Positions 25,336 to 33,771 of a stretch of DNA of 47,932 bases are shown here, piece after piece (positions within the stretch are counted from its first letter, which is position 1; every line of letters begins with the position of its first letter). Below the pieces are notes generated by a model. That model was given only the letters and a program-made list of their open reading frames with translations, did not search any database and was not told the DNA's origin. Source of the stretch: a bacterium (GTDB lineage Bacteria > Krumholzibacteriota > Krumholzibacteriia > LZORAL124-64-63); the NCBI GenBank assembly GCA_003353795.1, contig PIVY01000011.1, positions 1 through 47,932 of the forward strand, given 5' to 3'. A program made the translations under genes and the position numbers.

Positions 25336-28300
25336 GGGTCGGTCACTTCGGTCATGCGTACGGCCTCCAGTTGCGGGGCGGTCCAGACAAGCCAGCAGCG
25401 GATCTCACGATCGGGATAGACCACCGTCAACGCATCGCGGTAGGCGGCGAGTTGGGGGCGATAGTGGTCCGCCATCGCCGGCACGGCATCCGGCGTGATG
25501 CGGTTGGACTTGTAGTCCACGATATCCACGCGGCCGGGTCGTAGCACCAGACGATCGATGAAACCGGTGATGCGACGGTCGCCGAGGCGGTGCAGGATCG
25601 GCACCTCGGAGAGTCCGCGATCGGCCCGGAAGACCCAGTCCAGAGACGGATCCTTCCAGACGGCCTGGGTTTCCTGCCACTCCTGGCGGAGGTCGGCGTC
25701 CTCGGGCGCCGGCGGGAACTCGCCGAGACGGCAGGCCTGCTCGAGCCAGGCGTGGACGCGCGTGCCGCGACGGGTGGCCGGGTTGTCGCGGCGGCTCGGC
25801 GGAGAGGGCGGAGCATCGGGCTCGTCTGCAGGGTCCGAATGGCGCAGCGCCGAATCGCCGCGGTCGTCGTCGAGACGGGACGGTGCTTCGAGCACCACGC
25901 GCGGTGCCAGGGCCGGTGGTGTCCAGGTTCGCAGGCGGGCCATGGCAACGGCGGTGCGTCGGGCCGGGGCCAGGCCGTCGTCGTCTCCAGTGTCGGCGCC
26001 AGCTCGCGTCATGGCAGCGATGAACGGCTCGGCCGCATGCCAGCGGTGCTCGCTTCCGGGTTGGTCACGATCGGCGGCTGCGAGCCAGCCCAGGTAGCCG
26101 TCGTCGCGTTGCCGGTCGTTGCGACCGCCAACGACCACGAGACGATCCCTGGCCCGGGTGAGCGCCACGTAGAGGATATGGACCTCCTCCGCCTGCAGAC
26201 GTTCGAGCGCGCGGCCGCGCGGGACCGCCAGGGCGCCGTCGAGACGGGATCCGTCGGCGATCTTTGGACCCTCGTAGTGCTGACGACGCACGTCCTGGAT
26301 CCACGGACCGTCGGACGGAGGAGCGTCCAGCAGCATGGTCTCGGTGGTGTCGCGGGGCGGCGAAGCCGCGTCGGCCAGGATCACCACCGGCGCCTCCAGT
26401 CCCTTGGCGCCGTGCACGGTCATGACCCGCACTCGGCCGGTGCCGGCCTCGCCCGGCAGCGCGCCCTCCTCCTCGCCACCCAGCCGATCGGCCTGGTCCA
26501 GTTCGTCCACGAAGTCGCGTAGACTGCCGCCGCGAGCCTCGGCAGCCAGGGCCAGATCGAACAGCCGCAGAAGATTGAATCGTGCCTGCTCACCGCCGGC
26601 GGCCTCGAAACGGATCAGGAGGTCGCCCTCGCGGACGAGCCGCCGGAGCAGGTCGTGCAGGGGCAAGAGCCCGGCGCTCCGGAACCAGCCCTCGAGCTTG
26701 GCCTGCGCCTCGGCGACACCGGCAAGATCCGTGTGGTCCTTCAAGACCTCGCGCAGACTTCGCCTCGACGAAGACTGGCGCGCCGTCAGCAACCGCTGGA
26801 CCGTAGGTTCGGTCAGCCGGAAGCACGGGGACCGCAGGACCGTGGCGCCGGCCGTGTCGTCCGCCGGTTGCGCCAGCCAGCGCAGCAACGCCAGTACGTC
26901 CTGGACTTCGCGACTCCTGGCGAGCAATCCGCGCCCGGCCGGCAGGAAGGGCACGCCGGCCCGGCGCAATGCGGACTCGTAGGCGCTCAGGTGGGTCTTG
27001 GTGCGAGCCAGGATCAGGATGTCGTCGTGGCGCAATGGGCGAGGAACGTCGCGGCCGGCTTCCGGATCCCAGGTCCAGGTCTCCAGGTGCTCGCTCAGGA
27101 GATTTCGGATCAGGTCGGCCACCAGCGCGGCCGCACGTTCGTGACCGCTCTGATCGCCGGCGCAATCGATGGGCTCGACGAACGACACCGATCCGACATC
27201 CACCGAGCGCGCGGCCTGCTGGGCAGCGCCGTCGGCCTCGGAGCCCATGTAGCCGGCCAGCGGATCGCGGCGGAAGACCACGCCCACGGTCTCGACCAGG
27301 GCAGGCAGGCTGCGGAAATTGGTCGGCAGGCGCAGCACCGAATTCCCGCCGGCCTGCTGACGGAACAGCTCGCGCACGCCACGGAAGATGCCGGGCTCGG
27401 CGCCGCGGAATCCGTAGATCGACTGTTTCACGTCGCCGACCACGAAGGCCGTCCGGGGCGGATCGCCACCGGCGAGGACCTCGGCCACCAGCGGCTGCAG
27501 CAACTCCGCCTGGTTGGCGTTGGTGTCCTGGAACTCGTCGAGCAGGAGGTGGTCGAGCCGCGCGTCGAGCCGGAAGTGGATCTGTGGACCGACCTCCGCA
27601 TCGGTGAGCAGGCGCAGGGCGAGGTACTCCAGATCCTGAAAATCGACCACACCGTCGCGGCGCTTGGCATCGGCATAGAGATCGAGGGCCCGCAGGCCGG
27701 CGGACAGGAGCGTGCGGTTGTGCTCGAGGAGGTCGAGCAGGGGCGGCAGGGCCAGCAGGGCCAGCACCGGACCGGCCGCTTCGGCGAACGCAGCCTGGCG
27801 CTGCTCGGCGGAAGGCTTGCGGCCGATGAACTTGCGAAGATTGCCCGTGCCGGTGAGCAGCATCGTGCTCAGACCGTCGAGGTGGGCGGCCACCCGGGAC
27901 GTGTCGCAGTCGAGGTCGGCCGCCGCCGACAGCGCCGTCGCCCGCATGGCGTCGCGAAGCTTCTCGAAGGCGGCGGTCGGGCCGACCGCGACCTCGGCAT
28001 CCGACACCGCGTCGAGTCCCGGCCCCGCGAACGCGCGCAGTGCGGCGGCGAGATCGGGAGCCAGCCTGGCGAGGTCGGGCGCCGGATCGCCTTCCCAGGG
28101 TGTATGGCGCAGCAGTCCCCGCTGGAGATCCGCCGTCGCGGCCGTCAGGTGCGGCGCCAGCGGGCGGGCCAGTACGGCGGCCACCGGCCCGACAGGCGGC
28201 GCCACGGCATCGAGCCAGCGCTGCAGATGAACGCGTTGACCGAAAAGGTCCGCGACCTTGCCCCGTGCACCACCGACCGTTCTCGCCAGGTTCGCGTACG

Positions 28301-28835
28301 CCACCGCTGCCCGCGGATCGCCGGCCAGCTCGGTCTCGAGACGGTCGAGCGCCTCGGTTCGGTACTCCGCTTCCTGGCGCTGGTCGATCACGGCGAAGCG
28401 CGGGTCCAGGCCCACGTCGGCGGCGAACCGCCCCAGCACCTTCTGGCAGAACGCGTGCAGGGTGTCGATGCCCAGGCCGCCCGGATCCTCGAGCAGCGCC
28501 TCGTGGAACCAGGCCGCGCGTTCCATCTCCCTTGCCGTGGGATCGTGTCCGAGGATGTCGGCGAGCGCATTGCGCAGGGCTGCGTTCTCGAGGCCCGCCA
28601 AACGTCGCGCCGCGCGTTGCAGTCGATCCTGGATCTCCACGGTGGCGCGGCGGGTGAACGTGATGGCCAGCACCGCCCGCGGATCGACGCCGTTACCGCC
28701 GAGGCAGAGGCGCAGGAACCGGTCCACCAGGACCTTGGTCTTGCCGGAACCGGCCGCCGCCTCCAGCACCACGGATCGATCCGGCGTGGCGGCCTCGTGC
28801 TGGATGGCGCGGGCCCGCTGGACGGCGTCGCTCAT
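25332..28835 (-). CDS. addA: AddA-type helicase-nuclease subunit (UvrD-like helicase plus RecB-family nuclease)
   Basis: The product is 1167 aa, close to the usual AddA length. The start at 28835 overlaps the addB stop (ATGA); a longer open frame upstream has no coding character. Walker A is AAAGSGKT (residues 26-33), Walker B/motif II is LLLDEFQDTNANQAELL, and motif IV-VI regions follow (VGDVKQSIYGFRGAEP, RVRVMTVHGAKGLEAPVV, EVHILYVALTRARDRLVV). The C-terminal RecB-like nuclease has RRGTRVHAWLEQA, GFIDRLVL, VDIVDYKSNR and the QLAAY motif. Together with AddB it forms the RecBCD-like complex that unwinds and resects double-strand breaks and loads RecA. Both helicase and nuclease motifs look intact. 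Confidence 0.93.
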   Translation of the reverse strand: MSDAVQRARAIQHEAATPDRSVVLEAAAGSGKTKVLVDRFLRLCLGGNGVDPRAVLAITFTRRATVEIQDRLQRAARRLAGLENAALRNALADILGHDPTAREMERAAWFHEALLEDPGGLGIDTLHAFCQKVLGRFAADVGLDPRFAVIDQRQEAEYRTEALDRLETELAGDPRAAVAYANLARTVGGARGKVADLFGQRVHLQRWLDAVAPPVGPVAAVLARPLAPHLTAATADLQRGLLRHTPWEGDPAPDLARLAPDLAAALRAFAGPGLDAVSDAEVAVGPTAAFEKLRDAMRATALSAAADLDCDTSRVAAHLDGLSTMLLTGTGNLRKFIGRKPSAEQRQAAFAEAAGPVLALLALPPLLDLLEHNRTLLSAGLRALDLYADAKRRDGVVDFQDLEYLALRLLTDAEVGPQIHFRLDARLDHLLLDEFQDTNANQAELLQPLVAEVLAGGDPPRTAFVVGDVKQSIYGFRGAEPGIFRGVRELFRQQAGGNSVLRLPTNFRSLPALVETVGVVFRRDPLAGYMGSEADGAAQQAARSVDVGSVSFVEPIDCAGDQSGHERAAALVADLIRNLLSEHLETWTWDPEAGRDVPRPLRHDDILILARTKTHLSAYESALRRAGVPFLPAGRGLLARSREVQDVLALLRWLAQPADDTAGATVLRSPCFRLTEPTVQRLLTARQSSSRRSLREVLKDHTDLAGVAEAQAKLEGWFRSAGLLPLHDLLRRLVREGDLLIRFEAAGGEQARFNLLRLFDLALAAEARGGSLRDFVDELDQADRLGGEEEGALPGEAGTGRVRVMTVHGAKGLEAPVVILADAASPPRDTTETMLLDAPPSDGPWIQDVRRQHYEGPKIADGSRLDGALAVPRGRALERLQAEEVHILYVALTRARDRLVVVGGRNDRQRDDGYLGWLAAADRDQPGSEHRWHAAEPFIAAMTRAGADTGDDDGLAPARRTAVAMARLRTWTPPALAPRVVLEAPSRLDDDRGDSALRHSDPADEPDAPPSPPSRRDNPATRRGTRVHAWLEQACRLGEFPPAPEDADLRQEWQETQAVWKDPSLDWVFRADRGLSEVPILHRLGDRRITGFIDRLVLRPGRVDIVDYKSNRITPDAVPAMADHYRPQLAAYRDALTVVYPDREIRCWLVWTAPQLEAVRMTEVTDP

Positions 28836-31800
28836 GCAGCGCCTCCCCGGGTGGCGGTCAGCAGCATCGCCACGCGCGCGGCCAGAGCCGGCGTGGCGTC
28901 GCGTTCCTCGAGGCGGCAGATGCCGCGGAAATCGCAGGTCTGGCAAGGCAGCTTGCCGGCGGTGCCCTCTTCCCGCCAGTCGGGTACCAGGGCGAAGGGA
29001 ACCGCGGGATCCAGCACCGACACCGCCGTCTCGAGGATGGCGCGCGCACCGGCGGCCAGTTCGTCGGCTCCGTCGAGGTGCGGTGTGCCCGGCAGACCGA
29101 TGTCGTCCCGGCGAAGACCGTAGTAGCCGCCGTGGGCCACCACCAGCGGTGCGTCCATATCCTTCACCGTGCCCGCCGAAACGGCCAGCCCGTACAGGTG
29201 GACCTGCAGTTCGCGCAGTCCGGTCACCCGCTTGCGTGCCGGTCGTTCGCCGGTCTTGTAGTCGATCACGGCACCGACGCCAGGATCGTCGCGACGTCGG
29301 TCGACACGGTCGATGTATCCGCGCAGAACCACCGACCGCCACTGGTCGGGCACCGGCGGCGGCTTTTCGCCGGCGGCGGCGAGCCAGTCGGCAGCCTCTC
29401 CCAGCGTCACGGTGAACGGAGCCTCGAGAGCAACCGGCAGCCACGTGCGGTGGCGCTCGATCTCCCACGCGACCAGGGACGGCGCCAGGGCGAGCAGCGA
29501 TCGCAGGGCCACCGCGTTGCCAGGCAGATCGCGACCAGAGGAGGCGGCGATCTCGGTGGCGGCGGTCTCGAACGCGATGCGCGCCGCATCCGCGTCACCC
29601 GCCGCGAGCGCGAGCGTCCCCTGGCCACCGGGATCGAGCCACGATTGCATGATGGCGTGCGCCAGATTGCCATGGTCGGCGGCGGTGAAACGGGCGTCCA
29701 GGGGATCGGGCCGCTTCAGACGCAGGGCGTCGGCCAGGAGGAAGCGGTAGGGGCAGTCGCGAAATCTCTGCAGGGACGAGTGACTGAGTTTCGACGGTAT
29801 GGGCACGGCCGCCGCGGGCACCGGTTCCGGCTCGGCGCGGAACGCGATCTCAAGATCGGCGATCACCTCGGGGTCGGGCACGTCGCGGCGGTAGAGCAGA
29901 GGCTCCAGGGCCGGCACCGGCTCGTCGGACGCCACCATGGCCAGCCTCTGGACCAGCGGTGACGGCAACGACGGTTGACCATCCCGTTCCGCCGGCCAGG
30001 TCACCGTGACCTCCGGCGCCCCGTGGAGCAGTCGCAGGAAGAGTTCGGCGTCACGACCAGCGCGGACTCGCCAGTGCGCCAGGTCGAGGGCGCGGCGCAC
30101 GGGATCGGACAGCAACAGCGGCCGCGGTAAGCGACCGGGGAATACGTCCTGGGCCAGCCCGGCCAGGAACAGACGGTCGACCCGTTCGAGGCGCGCTTCC
30201 ACCAGCCCGACCAGGCGGACCGGCAGGTGTCGCTGACGGTGCGGGCGGACCTCGAGTGACGGATCGGCAAGCAGGCTGTCGATGCCGGCGGCGATGACCG
30301 CCAGCGGCGCATCGTCGAGCCAGGGCGCCGCCTGCTCGAGGGCGGCCAGGAGCCCGGCCACAGCGCCCAGGTCGTCGTGGTCGCGCCGCGGATCAGGGTC
30401 GCCGTCGAGCGGACGATCGCAAGCGACGGCCAGCCACACATCCTGGAGAGCGGCGGTGACGGCGGACCAGGCCACGGGACGGGCGGCCACGTCCTGGAGC
30501 GGCGCGAACGCGGCAGCGATTCCGTCCACGAATCCGGCCAGGCTCCAGCCACGTCGTCGTTCGCCGGCCGCCAGGTCGTCCTGCTCGGCCACGGTGCGCA
30601 ATGCGCCCAGCCCACGGCGAGCGGTACCGCTTCGCCGCACCGCTGCCTCGAGGATCTGGACCTGCACCGCGTGGCCGGGGCGCTCACTCTTGCCGGCGAG
30701 TCGTACGTAGGGATGAGTGAGCGCCTCGAACAGCGGACCGAACGGCCAGCCTGCCACCACGATGCGTAGCATGTCGCGGAGCAGTCGCCCGGCCGGCAGA
30801 CCGGCCAGGGGGCGTCCGCGGGAATCGTCCACGTCGACACCCGCGTCGCGCAGCTGTGCGGCAATGCGGGCGGCCAGGTCCCGATCGGGCGTGGCCACCA
30901 CGATCTCCGGCACGGATCCCGCGACGGCGAGGGCCTCGCACACCGCCGCCGCCACGACGCGGCTCTCGTGTTCGGGATCCCGGCACGGCACCAGTTGCAA
31001 CGGTCGCCGCGGGCCGATCTCGTCGCGCGCGGTGCCCAGTTCGCCCAGCCGAGTCACCACGTCCGCACCGTCGAATCGCGGCGCGGGCGGCACCTGCTCG
31101 GAGACCTTCTCGGCCAGGAGCCGCACGCCGGCCAGCGGATGCGACCACGGCGTCGGATCGCGGTAGCCGGCGAGCAGGAGCCGGGATCGCGGATCGTCGG
31201 CGTCCATGGTGAGCCAGTGGGAGGGAACGGACTGGTCGTCCAGGCCGCGCAGCAGCCCCACCGCAACGGTATCGAGACGGGCCAGGTGCGCGGCCGCCAC
31301 CAGCGTCGGCTTCTCGCCGGGCCAGGACGTGGCCGCCATCAAGAGCGCCTGCACCCTCAGATCGACCTCGTCGCGCGGTACGAGGTCGCGATAGATGGCC
31401 CACGCCTCGCGAATACGGCTCAGGTCGGTGGCCAGCACCTCGTCGGCGCCGGCCCCCGCGGCGCGCTGGAGCAACGCATCGTCGCAGCCGTCGAGGATCA
31501 AGGCGTCCCGGCAGGCGAGACGCACCTCGTCGAACAGGGTGACGAGTTCGGCCGCCAGGCCGGGCGCCGCCTCGGGGCGGTCAGCCAGCCAGGGCAGCCG
31601 GGCGAGTCGGGGCGCCAGGATCAGGGGGCGCAGCGCGGCCGCCGGCAGGGTCGAATCGGCGAGTCCGAGCAGTTCGACGAGGTGGTCGGCCAGCCGAGAT
31701 GGCGTGAGGATGCGCGGCAAGAGCAGGGCCTCGGTGCCCGCGACCTCGAGGAGTGCGTGGCCCAGTTGACCGCAGGCCCGGCTCGACGGCAAGAGAACCA

Positions 31801-31912
31801 CGGCGCCGGCGAGATCCTCGGCAGACCGTGCGCATGGCTGATCGAGCAGCCAGCGCGCCACCGCCGTCAACGCGGGTTCGGTGAGGGGCAATGGGTGCAG
31901 CGATACGGGCAT
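28832..31912 (-). CDS. addB: AddB-type helicase-nuclease subunit with Fe-S nuclease domain
   Basis: The product is 1026 aa; AGGA sits 8 nt before the ATG. The N-terminal ~650 residues look like an inactivated UvrD-like helicase: the region expected to hold Walker A reads VVLLPSSRACGQLGHALLE without GKT, as in many AddB proteins. The C-terminal nuclease domain has SLQRFRDCPYRFLL (Cys near 719), RGYIDRVDR, AVIDYKTGE, the ELQVHLYGL Q..Y motif, and CQTCDFRGICR (about 987-997). The four cysteines form the Fe-S staple typical of AddB nucleases. AddB is the partner of AddA in double-strand-break repair and Chi recognition. First gene of an overlapping three-gene unit. A TATGAT hexamer (minus strand, 31954-31959) is a possible -10 box, with no convincing -35. 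Confidence 0.88.
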   Translation of the reverse strand: MPVSLHPLPLTEPALTAVARWLLDQPCARSAEDLAGAVVLLPSSRACGQLGHALLEVAGTEALLLPRILTPSRLADHLVELLGLADSTLPAAALRPLILAPRLARLPWLADRPEAAPGLAAELVTLFDEVRLACRDALILDGCDDALLQRAAGAGADEVLATDLSRIREAWAIYRDLVPRDEVDLRVQALLMAATSWPGEKPTLVAAAHLARLDTVAVGLLRGLDDQSVPSHWLTMDADDPRSRLLLAGYRDPTPWSHPLAGVRLLAEKVSEQVPPAPRFDGADVVTRLGELGTARDEIGPRRPLQLVPCRDPEHESRVVAAAVCEALAVAGSVPEIVVATPDRDLAARIAAQLRDAGVDVDDSRGRPLAGLPAGRLLRDMLRIVVAGWPFGPLFEALTHPYVRLAGKSERPGHAVQVQILEAAVRRSGTARRGLGALRTVAEQDDLAAGERRRGWSLAGFVDGIAAAFAPLQDVAARPVAWSAVTAALQDVWLAVACDRPLDGDPDPRRDHDDLGAVAGLLAALEQAAPWLDDAPLAVIAAGIDSLLADPSLEVRPHRQRHLPVRLVGLVEARLERVDRLFLAGLAQDVFPGRLPRPLLLSDPVRRALDLAHWRVRAGRDAELFLRLLHGAPEVTVTWPAERDGQPSLPSPLVQRLAMVASDEPVPALEPLLYRRDVPDPEVIADLEIAFRAEPEPVPAAAVPIPSKLSHSSLQRFRDCPYRFLLADALRLKRPDPLDARFTAADHGNLAHAIMQSWLDPGGQGTLALAAGDADAARIAFETAATEIAASSGRDLPGNAVALRSLLALAPSLVAWEIERHRTWLPVALEAPFTVTLGEAADWLAAAGEKPPPVPDQWRSVVLRGYIDRVDRRRDDPGVGAVIDYKTGERPARKRVTGLRELQVHLYGLAVSAGTVKDMDAPLVVAHGGYYGLRRDDIGLPGTPHLDGADELAAGARAILETAVSVLDPAVPFALVPDWREEGTAGKLPCQTCDFRGICRLEERDATPALAARVAMLLTATRGGAA

Positions 31913-32167
31913 GACCGGATTCCTGGAGGCGGTGAAGGACGGACGGGCAGCCTATCATACGGCGGCGGCGTGGACATCTGCTGATTGCGGGCTCGCGGGA
32001 ACCCGTCCTGAGGCTCCTGCGCGTTCCCCGACCCGGTCGATGATGCCGCCTGCAGGCAGGCCTTGCCGCGACCGGAAGAATATTCCTAAAGGATTCCCTG
32101 CCGCGGCCGATCATTGATGCAGGAGTCGGTGGCACGACACCTCGCAAGAAGGCGATTGGAGCCTGCA

Positions 32168-32674
32168 ATGCGGACCGCGCTCGTGTTCCTCTGCCTCGCC
32201 CTGGCTTTCGCCCAGCCGGTCGGCGCGATCGATCTGGTCACCAACGGCCTGGTCGACATCATCGACGGCCTCACGGTCACCCAGACCTCGACCCTGAACT
32301 TCGGTGTGCTGGTCCTGAACAGCGGCACCGTCACGATCTCCGCCGTGGACGGCTCGTACGTCGACGGCAGTAGCCTCGTCTACGACAATACCAACATCAG
32401 CCAGGGTGTGTTCAACGTCGACAGCAACGTCGGCGTGGACGTCACCGTCACCTGTTCTGCGGGCACCATGCCCGCCGGCGTGCTGCTCGGCTCGTTCACC
32501 GCCGACTGGGCCGACCTGGGCGCCGAGGCGCCCGTGCCGGTGCCGCGCACCACCGCCGCCATCACGGAAGTCCTCGAGATCGGAGCCAGTCTGGCCGTCG
32601 ACCGCACCGTCGCCGTGCCCACCGGCGGAACGCCGGCCAGCCTGCCCTACACCGTCTCGGTGACCTTCCAGTAG
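32168..32674 (+). CDS. Small secreted DUF4402-like protein
   Basis: The product is 168 aa. ATG 32168 was preferred over upstream in-frame codons because it opens a clean signal peptide (ALVFLCLALAFAQPVGA) and has GGAG 6 nt upstream. The mature part is a Thr/Val/Gly-rich all-beta domain (LTVTQTSTLNFGVLVLNSGT, GVFNVDSNVGVDVTVTCSAG, TVAVPTGGTPASLPYTVSV) that resembles DUF4402 surface or secreted proteins, including the final S-V-x-F ending. Its function is unknown; pilin-like or matrix roles are only guesses. It diverges from addB across 255 bp, where I see no convincing promoter and no other gene, and is followed by a strong terminator. It stands alone as a transcription unit. Confidence 0.7.
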   Translation: MRTALVFLCLALAFAQPVGAIDLVTNGLVDIIDGLTVTQTSTLNFGVLVLNSGTVTISAVDGSYVDGSSLVYDNTNISQGVFNVDSNVGVDVTVTCSAGTMPAGVLLGSFTADWADLGAEAPVPVPRTTAAITEVLEIGASLAVDRTVAVPTGGTPASLPYTVSVTFQ

Positions 32675-32731
32675 AACCCGGGGTTGGGCGACCCTGGGCG
32701 ACACCGGTCCGCAAGGATCGGGAACGCGAGG

Positions 32732-32777
32732 CCGGACCCGGCCGCTCCTCGAGAGCTGGCCGGGTCTGGTTTTTTTA
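32732..32777 (+). terminator. Intrinsic terminator after the DUF4402-like gene
   Basis: GACCCGGCC (32735-32743) and GGCCGGGTC (32758-32766) pair, extended outward by a G-U and two C-G pairs, with a 14-nt loop and a run of eight T residues (32770-32777). Confidence 0.9.
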
Positions 32778-32845
32778 GGGGTTGGGTACCCGGCGCGGCG
32801 AGCGTATCCTGGGTCCGAGACGAACCCCACTTCCAGGAGAGTATC

Positions 32846-33184
32846 ATGAACAACTCGTCCACCGGCCTGAGCGAGAACGTGGCCGGAACCCTGTGCTACG
32901 CGTTCCTGTGGGTTTCGGGGTTGATCTTCCTGATCATCGAGCGCAAGAGCAGCTACGTTCGCTTCCACGCCATGCAGTCGCTGATCACCTTCGGAATCCT
33001 GTCGGTCAGCCTCGCGATCTCCACGTTCCTGCCCATCATCGGCGGGATCATCAACCTGGTCGCAGGACTGCTGGTGCTCGTCCTCTGGGTCCTCCTGATG
33101 GTCAAGGCCTGGCAGGGCGAACGGTTCAAGCTGCCCTGGGCCGGCGACGAAGCCGAGAAGCAGGCCGGCCGGATGGCCCTCTGA
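32846..33184 (+). CDS. DUF4870-type small membrane protein (COG4818-like)
   Basis: The product is 112 aa. AGGAGAG lies 5-6 nt before ATG 32846. Three hydrophobic helices (about 12-30, 45-65, 68-90) carry the family marks: NVAGTLCYAFLWVSGLIFLI, IERKSSYVRFHAMQSLITF and VLWVLLMVKAWQGERFKLPW. The C-terminal GDEAEKQAG is also typical. The family is widespread and of unknown function. It may affect envelope or lipid properties, but nothing in the sequence shows that. The following tag gene starts 2 nt after its stop, so the two are probably co-transcribed and coupled. Confidence 0.85.
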   Translation: MNNSSTGLSENVAGTLCYAFLWVSGLIFLIIERKSSYVRFHAMQSLITFGILSVSLAISTFLPIIGGIINLVAGLLVLVLWVLLMVKAWQGERFKLPWAGDEAEKQAGRMAL

Positions 33185-33186
33185 TC

Positions 33187-33771
33187 GTGACGGACCCCGT
33201 CCGCTGCCAGTGGTGCGGCGACGATCCGCTCTACGTCGCCTACCACGACGACGAGTGGGGCGTCCCCTCCCGCGACGACGCCCACCTCTTCGAGATGCTG
33301 CTCCTCGAGGGCGCGCAGGCCGGCCTTGCCTGGATCACCATCCTGCGCAAGCGCGAGGGATACCGACGTGCGCTCCACGGTTTCGACGTCGAGCGCATCG
33401 CCCGATTCACCGAGGCCGACCAGCTCCGCCTCCGCGAGGACGCGGGCATCGTGCGCAACCGGCTGAAGATCGCCTCGTCGGTGCGCAACGCCCGCGCCTG
33501 GCTCGCGCTGGTCGAGGAGCGCGGCTCGTTCGCCGCCTACCTCTGGGACTTCGTGGACGGCCGGCCCGTGCAGAACCGATTCCGTTCCATGAGCGAGCTC
33601 CCCGCCGCGACTCCCCTGTCCGACGCCATCAGCAAGGACCTGAAGAAGCGCGGCTTCAATTTCGTGGGGTCGACCATCATGTACGCGTACCTGCAGTCCG
33701 TCGGCGTGGTCAACGATCACGTGGTGGACTGTCATCGCTATCGAGCGGTTGCGGAACTGGGCGACGTCTGA
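33187..33771 (+). CDS. tag: DNA-3-methyladenine glycosylase I
   Basis: The product is 194 aa with a GTG start chosen because family members begin a few residues before the first Cys motif. The zinc ligands are visible at both ends: RCQWCGDDPLYVAYHDDEWG at the N-terminus and NDHVVDCHRY near the C-terminus. The core has the Tag helix-hairpin-helix-like body (LFEMLLLEGAQAGLAWITIL, KKRGFNFVGSTIMYAYLQSV). The enzyme removes 3-methyladenine from alkylated DNA in the cytoplasm and starts base excision repair. It is coupled to the upstream membrane gene. Its last 62 bases overlap the 3' end of the convergent symporter gene. Confidence 0.95.
   Translation: MTDPVRCQWCGDDPLYVAYHDDEWGVPSRDDAHLFEMLLLEGAQAGLAWITILRKREGYRRALHGFDVERIARFTEADQLRLREDAGIVRNRLKIASSVRNARAWLALVEERGSFAAYLWDFVDGRPVQNRFRSMSELPAATPLSDAISKDLKKRGFNFVGSTIMYAYLQSVGVVNDHVVDCHRYRAVAELGDV

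Noticed and set aside
28836-29468. An N-terminal extension of addA by 211 codons
   Set aside because: It runs through the coding region of addB, is Arg/Gly/Pro-rich and has no UvrD features; the ATGA overlap at 28835 gives the normal start.
31913-32167. A possible riboswitch or small RNA in the addB/DUF4402 divergent gap
   Set aside because: I looked for TPP, c-di-GMP and similar consensus elements and found none. There is a short palindrome (GAATATTC) but no convincing structure.
32684-33186. N-terminal extensions of the DUF4870-type protein and of tag
   Set aside because: Both run through other coding sequence or the terminator; good starts with family-typical N-termini exist at 32846 and 33187.
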